A stretch of DNA of 64,000 nucleotides. Origin: Promicromonospora iranensis. GTDB taxonomy: Bacteria; Actinomycetota; Actinomycetes; Actinomycetales; Cellulomonadaceae. The stretch is taken from NCBI RefSeq assembly GCF_028994775.1, contig NZ_JAJQMN010000011.1, forward strand, positions 152,190-216,189, given 5' to 3'. Positions within the stretch are counted from its first letter, which is position 1. Each line of letters begins with the position of its first letter. The notes under the pieces were generated by a model. The model did no database searches. It was not told the DNA's origin and saw only the letters and a program-made list of their open reading frames with translations. The position numbers and the translations under genes were made by a program. This document shows positions 10,591-21,621 of the stretch, one piece after another.

Positions 10591-10639
10591 CCCAGCGATT
10601 GGGCCCGAACCCAGTACGAGTTCGGGCCCAATCGCTGGG
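10591..10639. terminator. Long perfect hairpin sharing arms with the one at 9373
   Basis: Arms 10591-10610 and 10620-10639 form a 20-bp perfect stem with a 9-base loop. It lies downstream of the minus-strand MFS gene and upstream of the AbiEi-like gene, so it can terminate the former. The arm sequence equals the core of the hairpin at 9373-9425; the loops differ. Confidence 0.75.
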
Positions 10640-10687
10640 TACGCGGCGCGGTGCGCGGCGCGGTGCGCGGCCCGGGGGCTTCGGGCG

Positions 10688-11992
10688 CTAGGCCGCCAGG
10701 GTCTGGCTCTTGGGTTCCGGCTCCAGGTCCGGGTAGGTCACCTGGAGGTACGGGCGGGGGATGCGGTGCGAGCGAGAGAGCCGGGCGCGCACACGCACGT
10801 GCCACGTCCGGTACGCCCACACGGTCGCGGCCAGGGCCACCAGCAGGGTCGCGACAGCACCGATCAGCACGGCGTACCGCGGCCCGAACGCCTCGCCGAC
10901 CCAGCCCACCACCGGGGACCCGAGCGGCGTGGTGCCGAGCACCACCAGCACGTAGATCGACATGACCCGACCGCGCAGCTCCGAGGGCACCGACAGCTGG
11001 ATCGCGGCGTTGGCCGAGGTCAGCATGGTCAGGGACGCGAAGCCGACGGGGATGCACATCAGCAGGTAGCCGAGGTAGGTCGGCATGACCGCCTGGATCC
11101 CCATGGCGATCGCGAACGCGAACGCCGCGCCCAGCACGAGGCGGACACGCGGTCGTTCCCGCCGGGCGGCCATGAGCGCTCCGGCGAGCGAGCCGATCGC
11201 CAGGACCGACCCGAGGATGCCGTACTCGCTCGCGCCCCGGCCGAACTCGACGCGCGCCATCATGGCCGACGTCAGCTGGAAGTTCAGGCCGAACGTCGAG
11301 ACCACGCCCATCACGACCATGATCACGACGATGTCGCTGCGGCCACGGATATAGGCGAGGCCCTCGCGGATCTGCCCCTTGGCGCGCGAGGCGATGGGCA
11401 GGGCATGCAGGTCGCGCATTCGGGAGAGCGAGATGATGACGGCACCGAACGCGATGCCGTTGATGATGAACACCCATCCGGTGCCGACGGCGGCGATCAG
11501 CAGACCCGCGACACCCGGCCCGATGAGCCGCGCGGCGTTGAAGTTCGTCGAGTTGAGCCCGACGGCGTTCGCCAGCCGTGTGGTCGGGACCAGCTGGGCG
11601 ACGAAGGTCTGGCGCACGGGGCCGTCGATCGCGCTCACGATGCCCAGCAGGGTCGCGAACACGTAGACGTGCCACAGCTCGGCCGCGCCGGACAGCACCA
11701 GCACACCGAGCCCGAGGCCCAGCACGCCCATGCCGCCCTGCGTGATCATCAGGAGCTTGCGGCGGTCGACGCGGTCAGCGAGAAGGCCTGCCCATGCGGA
11801 CAGGAAGATGTGGGGGATGAACTGAAGTGCGGTGACGATACCGACGGCGACGCCGGAGTTGTTGGTCAGGAGGGTCAGCACGACCCAGTCCTGCGCCACG
11901 CGCTGCATCCAGGTGCCGATGTTGGCGACGAGAGCGCTGGCGAACCAGAGGCGGTAGTTGCGGTACTTCAGGCTGGCGAAAGTTGCGCTCAT
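10688..11992 (-). CDS. MFS transporter (MFS_3/EntS-like)
   Basis: 434 residues with about 12 membrane helices. The N-terminus FASLKYRNYRLWFASALVANIGTW and the loop ADRVDRRKLL are typical of the MFS_3 group of exporters. The cytosolic C-terminal tail is basic. The start overlaps the MarR-family regulator by four bases (ATGA), so the regulator is translated first and the pair forms one operon. This arrangement suggests an efflux pump controlled by a ligand-responsive repressor; the substrate cannot be inferred. Confidence 0.9.
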   Translation of the reverse strand: MSATFASLKYRNYRLWFASALVANIGTWMQRVAQDWVVLTLLTNNSGVAVGIVTALQFIPHIFLSAWAGLLADRVDRRKLLMITQGGMGVLGLGLGVLVLSGAAELWHVYVFATLLGIVSAIDGPVRQTFVAQLVPTTRLANAVGLNSTNFNAARLIGPGVAGLLIAAVGTGWVFIINGIAFGAVIISLSRMRDLHALPIASRAKGQIREGLAYIRGRSDIVVIMVVMGVVSTFGLNFQLTSAMMARVEFGRGASEYGILGSVLAIGSLAGALMAARRERPRVRLVLGAAFAFAIAMGIQAVMPTYLGYLLMCIPVGFASLTMLTSANAAIQLSVPSELRGRVMSIYVLVVLGTTPLGSPVVGWVGEAFGPRYAVLIGAVATLLVALAATVWAYRTWHVRVRARLSRSHRIPRPYLQVTYPDLEPEPKSQTLAA

Positions 11993-12432
11993 CGAGCGGC
12001 GATCCTGATGAGGAGCTCGCTGGCTCCTGCAAGGATCTCTCTCTCCTCTCCGGTCAGGGTGGACAGCTGTTTGGTGAGCCAGGCGTCGCGGCGACGCCGG
12101 GTCTCGGCGACCTCGCGCGCGCCGGCCGCGGTGAGCCGGACGACCACCTGGCGGCGGTCCGTCGCGTGCTCCACCTTCTCGACGAGGCCGAGCTCCGTGA
12201 GGGTGTTCACGGCTCGGGTCATCGATGGCGGCCGGACGCGCTCGTGCTCGGCGAGGGAACCGGGGGACATCTCGCCGTGCTTGTGCAGCACCGTCAAGAT
12301 CCCGAACTGGCCCTCGGGGAGGTCGGCCTCGCCGCGCTCGGCACGCAGACGGCGGGAGACCCGGGTCAGGGCGACACGGAGGTCGCCGCCGACGGTGGCC
12401 GGGCTTCGGCTGGATCTGCGGGAGCTCGACAC
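11989..12432 (-). CDS. MarR-family transcriptional regulator
   Basis: 147 residues with a winged HTH: VALTRVSRRLRAERGEADLPEGQ, then GEMSPGSLAEHERVRPPSMTR as the recognition region and VVRLTAAGAREVAETRR as the wing. The GTG start at 12432 is preceded, six bases away, by TAGAAT, a -10 element placed for a leaderless transcript. Directly upstream lies TTAGC-CTT-GCTAA (12450-12462), a likely operator. It probably represses its own operon with the MFS exporter. Confidence 0.9.
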   Translation of the reverse strand: MSSSRRSSRSPATVGGDLRVALTRVSRRLRAERGEADLPEGQFGILTVLHKHGEMSPGSLAEHERVRPPSMTRAVNTLTELGLVEKVEHATDRRQVVVRLTAAGAREVAETRRRRDAWLTKQLSTLTGEEREILAGASELLIRIAAR

Positions 12433-12449
12433 CGCACCATTCTAGGTCA

Positions 12450-12462
12450 TTAGCCTTGCTAA
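12450..12462. promoter_or_regulatory. Candidate MarR operator
   Basis: Inverted repeat TTAGC-N3-GCTAA, located 18 bases upstream of the MarR start and just upstream of its -10 element TAGAAT. Position and symmetry fit autorepression; no experimental site is known to me. Confidence 0.5.
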
Positions 12463-12553
12463 CGGTACGTGGGTGCGGTCACACCAGGCGGAAGAGGGCA
12501 CCGCTCAGGGAGCGACGTCGGAGGCGCGCGGCCGGCCGTCCCGGAAACGCCGA

Positions 12554-12585
12554 AGCGCCCGACCCCACGAGGGGGGCCGGGCGCT
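12554..12585. terminator. GC-rich hairpin downstream of the MHYT gene
   Basis: AGCGCCCG pairs with CGGGCGCT, extended by CCCC/GGGG after one mismatch. It lies 23 bases past the MHYT stop in its reading direction and upstream of the MarR promoter, and probably separates the two transcription units. Confidence 0.55.
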
Positions 12586-12607
12586 CCGTGGCTGCTGCTG
12601 CCGGGCG

Positions 12608-13459
12608 TCAGAGCGCGCGGTGTGACTGCGCGAACTGCGCGGGACCCGGCTGCAGGTCCTGCTGGACGTTCTCGAAGCGCTGGCCCTGCTCGCTGTGCGC
12701 CTTGAGCCGGTTCTCGAACTCGGCCTGGGTGCGCAGCTCGTCCTCGGTGGGCCAGAGGCCGATGCCGAGGATGAGCAGGAAGGTCACCACGCTGACCGCC
12801 ATGACGAGCGGCACGAGCAGCTGCATCGTCGAGGCGCCGGCGGGGACGTTGTTGACCGGGTTGGTCACGGAGACCCCGGCCATGCCCGTGTAGTGCATGC
12901 CGGTCACGGCAAGCCCCATCACCAGCGTGGCCACGATCGTGGCGAGAGTTCCGCGGATGTGCACGGTGCACCACAGTGCGGCGGTGGCCGCGACGATGGC
13001 GATGACCACCGAGGCGATGACGTAGACAGGGTTGTAGACGACCTCCGCCGACATCTTCATCGCTTCCATGCCCATGTAGTGCATGGCCGCGACGCCGGCG
13101 CCCGCGAGGGCACCGCCGACGAGCATCGCGGGCAGCTTCCGCTTGCCCAGCTCAGTGATGAAGAGGCCCGCACCCACCACGACGATGGCGATCGCCGCGC
13201 TGAGGAGGGTCTGGGGAACGTCGTACCTGATGTTCACGCCGGAAGCGGAGAAACCCAGCATGGCGACGAAGTGCATCACCCAGATGCCGGTACCGCCGAG
13301 GGCAATGGCGCCGAAGACGAGCCACGCCGCGCGCGTGCCGCCCGAGGCTGCTCGGGCCCGAGACGTGCATGCGAGGCCCGTCGCTGCGCCGGTGCACGAG
13401 ATCGCGTACGCCAGCAACGGCGTCACGATCCCGAATGTGAAGTGGTCGATCACTGGCAT
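12608..13459 (-). CDS. MHYT-domain integral membrane sensor protein
   Basis: 283 residues with about seven membrane helices. Three copies of the family motif are visible: MHFVAM (about residue 62), MHYMGM (about 126) and MHYTGM (about 187). MHYT domains are thought to bind copper and sense oxygen, CO or NO at the membrane. Most relatives carry C-terminal GGDEF/EAL output domains; here only about 60 cytosolic residues follow the last helix (WPTEDELRTQAEFENRLKAH), so this is a stand-alone form with no recognisable output. No regulatory gene is coupled to it. Confidence 0.88.
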   Translation of the reverse strand: MPVIDHFTFGIVTPLLAYAISCTGAATGLACTSRARAASGGTRAAWLVFGAIALGGTGIWVMHFVAMLGFSASGVNIRYDVPQTLLSAAIAIVVVGAGLFITELGKRKLPAMLVGGALAGAGVAAMHYMGMEAMKMSAEVVYNPVYVIASVVIAIVAATAALWCTVHIRGTLATIVATLVMGLAVTGMHYTGMAGVSVTNPVNNVPAGASTMQLLVPLVMAVSVVTFLLILGIGLWPTEDELRTQAEFENRLKAHSEQGQRFENVQQDLQPGPAQFAQSHRAL

Positions 13460-13578
13460 GGTGTAAGAACAGCCCCTCGAATGGTTCCCTAGGTTGCCGA
13501 AACGTTACAGAGTCCCCCCGGCTCGGACAATAGGCTGAACTCGCCGTCCAAGGGATATTGCGGACGTGATCGTGCTGG

Positions 13579-14688
13579 TCAGGCCGTTTCGACCACGTAG
13601 TCGACACAGGCGGTGAGCGCCGCGACGTCGTCGGGGTCCACCGAGGGAAACATACCGACGCGGATCTGGTTGCGCCCGAGCTTCCGGTACGCGAAGACGT
13701 CCTGGACGCCGTTGGCGCTCAGTTCCGCGATCACGCGGCCGGCGTCGATCTCCTCGGCCAGGTCGATGGTGCCGACCACCGTGGACCGCTCCTCGGGCCG
13801 TGCGACGAACGGTGTCGCCCAGTCCCGGGACGCGGCCCAGGAGTAGAGGATCTCGGCGGACGTCGCGCAGCGCTTCGCCGACCACTCGAGCCCGCCCTGG
13901 GCGATCAGCCACTCCACCTGGTCGGCGAGGAGCAGGAGCGTCGCGACGGCGGGGGTGTTGAGCGTCTGGTCCTGGCGCGAGTTCCCGATCGCCGTCGTGA
14001 GCGACAGGAACTCCGGCACCCAGCGACCCGAGCCCTCGACCCGCGCCGCACGCTCCACGGCGGCGGGGGAGAGGACGGCGAGCCACAGGCCGCCGTCGGC
14101 AGCGAAGGCCTTCTGCGGGGCGAAGTAGTAGGCGTCGGTCTGGCTGAGGTCGACGGGAAGGGCACCGGCCCCGGACGTCGCGTCCGTGAGCACGACGGCG
14201 CCTTCGTCTCCCGCCGGGCGCAGCACCGGGGCCATCGCACCCGTGGAGGTCTCGTTGTGCGGGGTGGCGTAGGTGTCCACGTCGGCGGCGGCCTCGAGAT
14301 AGGCGACGGCGCCGGGCTCCGCCGAGATCACCTGGGAGGGCTCGAGGAACGGGGCGCGCGACGTCGCGGTGGCGAACTTGCCGCCGAACTCGCCGAACGC
14401 CGCGTGCTGCGCCTTGCGTTCCACGAGGCACAGCGTGGCGACGTCCCAGAACGCGGTGGAGCCGCCGTTGCCCAGTGCCACCTCGTACCCGTCGGGCGCA
14501 CCGAGCAGCTCCGTGACACCCTCACGGATGCGGTGCACCAGGTCTTTCACCGGTGCCCGCCGGTGTGACGTACCGAGCACGTGCGCGTTCGCCACGAGAT
14601 GATCGACCTGTGCCGGGCGCACCTTGGAGGGGCCGGAGCCGAAACGACCGTCGGTGGGCAGCAGGTGTGGCGGGATTGTCAGTGGCAC
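13579..14688 (-). CDS. serC: Phosphoserine aminotransferase (actinobacterial type)
   Basis: 369 residues starting MPLTIPPHLLPTDGRFGSGPSKVRP, the start typical of the actinobacterial SerC branch. YYFAPQKAFAADGG carries the PLP-binding lysine and ATSGAGALPVDLSQTD the aspartate region. It converts 3-phosphohydroxypyruvate and glutamate to phosphoserine in serine synthesis and may also serve pyridoxine synthesis. GTG at 14688 is preceded by TAGTCT with six bases between, a leaderless arrangement. It is transcribed divergently from dtxR. Confidence 0.95.
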   Translation of the reverse strand: MPLTIPPHLLPTDGRFGSGPSKVRPAQVDHLVANAHVLGTSHRRAPVKDLVHRIREGVTELLGAPDGYEVALGNGGSTAFWDVATLCLVERKAQHAAFGEFGGKFATATSRAPFLEPSQVISAEPGAVAYLEAAADVDTYATPHNETSTGAMAPVLRPAGDEGAVVLTDATSGAGALPVDLSQTDAYYFAPQKAFAADGGLWLAVLSPAAVERAARVEGSGRWVPEFLSLTTAIGNSRQDQTLNTPAVATLLLLADQVEWLIAQGGLEWSAKRCATSAEILYSWAASRDWATPFVARPEERSTVVGTIDLAEEIDAGRVIAELSANGVQDVFAYRKLGRNQIRVGMFPSVDPDDVAALTACVDYVVETA

Positions 14689-14771
14689 AGAACTAGACTA
14701 GAACCTGGGCCGACGCCCGGGCCGCACGTGTCCAGGGCGACTGGGCGGCTGCGCGCATGACGGGAGCTGAC

Positions 14772-15488
14772 GTGACGGATCTGATCGACACCACCGAGAT
14801 GTACCTCAAGACGATCTACGAGCTCCACGAGGAGGGCATCACGCCCCTGCGCGCGCGCATCGCGGAACGTCTGGGGCATTCCGGCCCGACGGTGTCGCAG
14901 ACCGTCGCTCGCATGGAGCGCGACGGGCTGGTGATCGTGACGGGCGACCGACACCTCGAGCTCACCGAGCTGGGCCACGACAAGGCGATGCGCGTCATGC
15001 GCAAGCACCGGCTCGCGGAGCGGCTGCTGACCGACGTCATCAAGCTCGACTGGGAGCACGTGCACGTCGAGGCCTGTCGCTGGGAGCACGTGATGAGCGA
15101 CCTCGTCGAGAAGCGACTGGTGGGCCTGCTCGACCACCCGCACCACGACCCCTACGGCAACCCGATCCCCGGCCTGTCGGAGCTCGGCGAGGCCTACACG
15201 GACGTGCCGTTCCTGACCGGCGTGATCTCGCTGCCCGCGGCGTTCGAGGCGGCGGCGAAGAAGGGCGTCAAGGGCGAGCCGCTCGCGGCGTCGCTCACCC
15301 GCATCGCGGAGCCGCTGCAGACGGACATCGAGCTGCTCGCCCGCCTGTCCGACGCCGGCCTGGTGCCCGGCTCCCGGATCACCGCCGAGCACAGCGACGG
15401 GACCTACACGGTGACCGTCGACGGCTCGGGCACCGCGCTCGAGCTCGGTGAGGACCTGGCGCGTCACCTCTTCGTCGCGACGGCCTGA
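14772..15488 (+). CDS. dtxR: DtxR/IdeR-type metal-dependent transcriptional regulator
   Basis: About 238 residues from GTG 14772 (GGGAG five bases upstream), giving VTDLIDTTEMYLKTIYELHEEG, the usual start of DtxR; an ATG at 14757 would add five residues. The HTH is GHSGPTVSQTVARMERDGLV. Metal ligands are visible as the early Met of TTEMYL and the C-x2-E-H of EACRWEH. A C-terminal SH3-like domain (about residues 155-238) completes the long form. With Fe(II) it should repress iron-uptake genes. No siderophore or iron-transport gene lies in this window, so targets are elsewhere. Confidence 0.93.
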   Translation: MTDLIDTTEMYLKTIYELHEEGITPLRARIAERLGHSGPTVSQTVARMERDGLVIVTGDRHLELTELGHDKAMRVMRKHRLAERLLTDVIKLDWEHVHVEACRWEHVMSDLVEKRLVGLLDHPHHDPYGNPIPGLSELGEAYTDVPFLTGVISLPAAFEAAAKKGVKGEPLAASLTRIAEPLQTDIELLARLSDAGLVPGSRITAEHSDGTYTVTVDGSGTALELGEDLARHLFVATA

Positions 15489-15683
15489 GTACGCGGGTCG
15501 CGGCGGTCCCGCGATGCCCTGATACGTCCGCTTCTATGCCCAGTACGATGTCCGGTTTGCCGGAAAGGTGAAGCCGCAGATGCGACACGTCATGGCATTC
15601 GTTGCCGGAACGTGACATCGGCGGAGAGGTCCGGTACGTTCAGACCGCTCCCACGGAGCTATTCGTGGGGGTCCTCGGACGGA

Positions 15684-15850
15684 CGCCGAACTCTGTCACC
15701 GGCCGAGGTCCCAGACGACCGCATGACAGAGGCGGGGGACCCACCAATGGGCGCCAGGGCGCGTCCTCGGGGTGAAGCCGGGTCATCCTTCGGGATGGAC
15801 GGCCGGGTGATTTCTCCCACCCGAACCCGACAGCTGACCTCGAAGGCGTA
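15684..15850 (+). ncRNA. c-di-AMP riboswitch (ydaO/yuaA class)
   Basis: The leader of the NlpC/P60 gene contains the hallmark segments of the actinobacterial ydaO motif in order: CGCCGAACTCTGTCACC (15684-15700), GGCGGGGGACCCACC (15731-15745), GGGGTGAAGCCGGG (15769-15782) and CCCGAACCCGACAGCTGACC (15820-15839). In this phylum ydaO elements commonly precede cell-wall hydrolase genes and lower expression when c-di-AMP is high. The first part of the 378-base gap (15489-15683) holds a weak CGCGGG hairpin near 15493 and a TACGAT box at 15544, perhaps the promoter. Confidence 0.85.
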
Positions 15851-15866
15851 CAAGGAGAGGTACTAC

Positions 15867-16682
15867 GTGACTGCACGTACGACCCGCGCTCGCCATCGGG
15901 CTGCGCGACGACCAGTGACTCCGCTCACCGAATTTGCCCAGAACGCCGCGGTCGGACGCCGCACCGCGGTCGCCGCTGCCGGTGGCGCGCTTCTTGTCTC
16001 GACCTTCGGCGGCGCGATGGCCGCACAGGCCGCCCCGGTCGAGACCGGGCACGCGAAGATGAACTCGGTCGACCTGAACGCGCTGACGACGCAGGCCCGC
16101 GAGGCGCTGTCCAACGCGCCGGTCGTCTCGGTCGCCCCCGACGCAGAGCTCAACGTGGAGAAGTCCGCGGTCTCCGTGGTCTCCGCCGCCGAGAACGAGG
16201 ACTACCAGGCAGAGCTCGCCGCCGCCGAGGCCGCGGAAGCAGCCGATGCCGCCGCCGCCGAGGCTGCTGAGGCCGCCGAGGCCGCTGCCAGCACCGTCTC
16301 CGCCACCTCTACCTCCACCGCCACCTCCGTCGACGTCCCCGCGTCGGCGATCGGCAACTCCGTGATCTCGATCGCGAGCCGCTACGTCGGCGTGCCGTAC
16401 GTCTCCGGCGGATCCTCGCCGAGCGGTTTCGACTGCTCCGGGTTCACCGCGTACGTCTACGGCCAGCTCGGTATCGACCTGCCGCACTCGTCGTCGTCGC
16501 AGCCGGGTTACGGCACCCAGGTGCCGGCCTCCGAGGCGCAGCCGGGCGACCTGATGTGGACCCCCGGGCACGTCTCGATCTACGCCGGTGGCAACACCAT
16601 GATCGACGCGTCCAAGCCGGGCACCGTCGTCGACTTCCGCACCATCTGGCAGTCGAACCCCACCTTCATCCGTATGGGCTGA
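15867..16682 (+). CDS. Secreted NlpC/P60 peptidoglycan hydrolase
   Basis: About 271 residues from GTG 15867, which has GGAGAGG six bases upstream; longer in-frame readings run through the riboswitch and are rejected. A Tat- or Sec-type basic N-terminus, hydrophobic AAAGGALLVSTFGGAMAAQAA and an Ala/Glu-rich linker precede the catalytic domain (about residues 155-271). The catalytic Cys sits in GFDCSGFTAYVY and the His in PGHVSIYAGG. The enzyme should cleave stem-peptide bonds of peptidoglycan outside the cell. Regulation by the c-di-AMP riboswitch just upstream links turgor signalling with wall remodelling, as known for resuscitation and hydrolase genes in actinobacteria. Confidence 0.93.
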   Translation: MTARTTRARHRAARRPVTPLTEFAQNAAVGRRTAVAAAGGALLVSTFGGAMAAQAAPVETGHAKMNSVDLNALTTQAREALSNAPVVSVAPDAELNVEKSAVSVVSAAENEDYQAELAAAEAAEAADAAAAEAAEAAEAAASTVSATSTSTATSVDVPASAIGNSVISIASRYVGVPYVSGGSSPSGFDCSGFTAYVYGQLGIDLPHSSSSQPGYGTQVPASEAQPGDLMWTPGHVSIYAGGNTMIDASKPGTVVDFRTIWQSNPTFIRMG

Positions 16683-16704
16683 TCAGGCCCACGCAGGATC
16701 ACAC

Positions 16705-16747
16705 AGCAGAGCGCCTGCCCGGGCACCGGGCAGGCGCTCTGCTTTGC
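16705..16747 (+). terminator. Rho-independent terminator of the NlpC/P60 gene
   Basis: Arms 16705-16722 and 16726-16743 form an 18-bp perfect stem with a three-base loop, directly followed by TT. It begins 22 bases after the stop codon. It is one of the few hairpins here followed by T residues. Confidence 0.85.
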
Positions 16748-16844
16748 CGTCTTTCTGCAGTCGTTTTGCCACTGGTTACCCATAACAGGCGCGCCGCCGG
16801 TAGCGTTGGAGTGCAATGATGCACTGCCGAAGAAAGGGCTGGCG

Positions 16845-17807
16845 ATGACGCGATCCGAGGTCGTACTGGTCGGAGTGGACGGATCGGCCGCGAGTCTGCA
16901 CGCGCTGGACTGGGCTACCGCCTATGCGCATCGCGTGGGCTGGGCGCTGCACATCGTGTGCAGCTACTCACTGCCGTCGTTCACCGCGGCGTCGCTCGAC
17001 GGCGGGTACGCCGCCCTCGACGACACCACGATTCAAGAAGGTGCCAAGTCGGTCCTCGCCGAGGCGGAGGCCCGGGTGGCCGACGCCGGCGTCCGCGCCA
17101 CCACAGAGGTCGCCACCGGTGATGCCGCGGGCGTGCTCGTGGAACTGTCGGGCGACTACGGGCTGGCGGTCGTCGGGACGCGCGGCAAGGGTGGGTTCAC
17201 GGAGCGGCTGCTGGGCACCGTGTCATCCGCGCTGCCCGCGCACGCGCGGTGCCCGGTCGTCGTGGTCCCGCTGCGCGCCGAGGCGAACCGGGGCGTCGCC
17301 TGGAACACGCCGGGCTCCGGTGCGGACACCGAGACGAGCGCGGTGGCGCCCGGGGCGGCGGAGATCCGCGAGGTGCGCCGCATAGTCGTCGGCGTGGACG
17401 GATCCCCGCAGGCCGAGCGGGCGCTGCAGCACGCGATCCTGCAGGCCAACGCGTGGGGCGCGGAGCTGACCGCCGTCACCGGCGTGCCCGTGGGAAACGC
17501 GGGGATGCTGGCATGGTTGCCGTCCAACATCGACCGCGAGCAGGTGCTCGCCGACATCGGTGCCGGCATGGACGTCCTGGTCGACCGGTACGAGGCGGAG
17601 AACCCCGGCCTGCGGATCCGGCGGATCGTGCTGGACGGTACCGGCGCGGAGCTGCTGACGGAGTTCTCGACGGCGTCGGACCTGGTGGTCCTGGGGTCGC
17701 GCGGCCGGGGCGGTTTCCGTGGGCTGCTGCTGGGCTCCACGAGCCAGGCGGTGCTCCACCACTCGGCGTGCCCGGTGCTCGTGGTCAACAAGCACTGCAC
17801 GGACTGA
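16845..17807 (+). CDS. Universal stress protein with two USP domains
   Basis: About 320 residues from ATG 16845, which has AAAGGG upstream; an earlier ATG at 16806 overlaps the likely -10 box TAGCGT (16801-16806). Two tandem USP domains (about residues 5-140 and 165-315) each carry the ATP-binding G-x2-G-x9-G-S/T pattern: GTRGKGGFTERLLGTVSS and GSRGRGGFRGLLLGSTSQ. Tandem USPs of this type are common in dormancy and hypoxia regulons of actinobacteria. The immediate partner is unknown, and the gene seems monocistronic. Confidence 0.92.
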   Translation: MTRSEVVLVGVDGSAASLHALDWATAYAHRVGWALHIVCSYSLPSFTAASLDGGYAALDDTTIQEGAKSVLAEAEARVADAGVRATTEVATGDAAGVLVELSGDYGLAVVGTRGKGGFTERLLGTVSSALPAHARCPVVVVPLRAEANRGVAWNTPGSGADTETSAVAPGAAEIREVRRIVVGVDGSPQAERALQHAILQANAWGAELTAVTGVPVGNAGMLAWLPSNIDREQVLADIGAGMDVLVDRYEAENPGLRIRRIVLDGTGAELLTEFSTASDLVVLGSRGRGGFRGLLLGSTSQAVLHHSACPVLVVNKHCTD

Positions 17808-17856
17808 GGTCCCGCCGCCGGTCGAGCGTACCCACCGCCGGCCGAGCGTGTTCCGC

Positions 17857-17902
17857 CGCTGGTCGAGCCTGTCGAGACCCGTCCCGACAAGCTCGACCAG
17901 CG
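17857..17902. repeat. REP-like imperfect palindrome between convergent genes
   Basis: CGCTGGTCGAGC at 17857 pairs with GCTCGACCAGCG ending at 17902, with further pairing across two mismatches. GGTCGAGC/TGTCGAGAC-type sequences of this kind are dispersed in many Micrococcales genomes. Two shorter CGCCGG(T/C)CGAGCGT copies precede it at about 17818 and 17836. It may also act as a terminator between the USP and aspT genes. Confidence 0.55.
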
Positions 17903-17911
17903 AGAGCGGGC

Positions 17912-20771
<2,860 letters not shown>

Positions 20772-20840
20772 GCCCCGCAGCCTAGAGCGGGACCCGGAAT
20801 CCCGCCGAGCAACTGCATATATGGGGCTGCCCGGCGGCGA

Positions 20841-21620
20841 CTACTTGTGCTCGATGACGCGCGGGAACTGCTCCGGGGGAGCGCCGAACGCGATACGGGA
20901 CTGCCCGATCACCGTGTGCCCGAGCGCGCGCGCACCGACCCAGCCGACGACCGCGCCGACGCCGAACGGCAGGATGCGGCCCAGCATCAGGCTGCCCTGC
21001 TTGGCCACCTGCTTCTGGATGAACCGGTGGGTGAGCGCCTTGTTCACGCGGTGCAGCGTGGTGCGCGGCATGCTCGTGAGCAGCACCTTGCCCCAGGCGA
21101 CGCCCGAGCCGCCGATGGCGTTCTCGACGTCCTGCGCACCCTGGTCACCGAGCACCGTGGCCAGGAGCAGCGCCCGGCGGCGCGGCACGTCCTGGACATC
21201 GATGCCGTGCACGTCCGCCACCGCGAGGGAGAACGCGGCGGACGACGCGAAGAACGTCGCCACGTCGCTCGTGGACAGCGCCACGCTCGCCGCCGTGCCG
21301 ACGGCCGGGATCGCGGCAGCGGCGCCGACGGCGGTACCCGTCGTCTGGATCACGCGCAGGTACTCCTTCTCCAGGAGCCGGATGACCTCCGCGGGGCTGG
21401 CGTCGGGGTTGCGTGCCCGCACCTTGTCCACATGCTTGTGGATGGTCGCCGACGGGATGGTGACGGCCCTGCCGACCAGGTGGTCGAGCGGGCTCTCCGG
21501 CTTGTAGTTGACCCAGTCGGCAGGCGTTACCTCGAGAGAGTTGTCCGGCTTGAGCACTGCGTCGCCCGGTGCGGCCCGGTCGTCAGGAGCTCGCGTCGTC
21601 AGCTTCTTGTCATCGGCCAT
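20841..21620 (-). CDS. EcsC-family protein
   Basis: 259 residues. The core alternates Ala/Gly-rich hydrophobic stretches (TTGTAVGAAAAIPAVGTAASV; ILPFGVGAVVGWVGARALGH) with basic helices, the pattern seen in EcsC-domain proteins of actinobacteria. The biochemical role of EcsC is not settled; in Bacillus it is linked to an ABC transporter, but no such genes are here. Its ATG lies one base before the stop of the OsmC gene in reading order (TGACATG), so the two are in one operon with OsmC first. Confidence 0.6.
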   Translation of the reverse strand: MADDKKLTTRAPDDRAAPGDAVLKPDNSLEVTPADWVNYKPESPLDHLVGRAVTIPSATIHKHVDKVRARNPDASPAEVIRLLEKEYLRVIQTTGTAVGAAAAIPAVGTAASVALSTSDVATFFASSAAFSLAVADVHGIDVQDVPRRRALLLATVLGDQGAQDVENAIGGSGVAWGKVLLTSMPRTTLHRVNKALTHRFIQKQVAKQGSLMLGRILPFGVGAVVGWVGARALGHTVIGQSRIAFGAPPEQFPRVIEHK

Positions 21621-21621
21621 G

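Noticed and set aside
9346..10687. Complete AbiE toxin-antitoxin pair
   Set aside because: Only the AbiEi-like gene is present; no AbiEii nucleotidyltransferase gene lies on either side.
15612..15866. N-terminal extension of the NlpC/P60 protein
   Set aside because: The sequence is the c-di-AMP riboswitch; GTG 15867 has GGAGAGG at the right distance.
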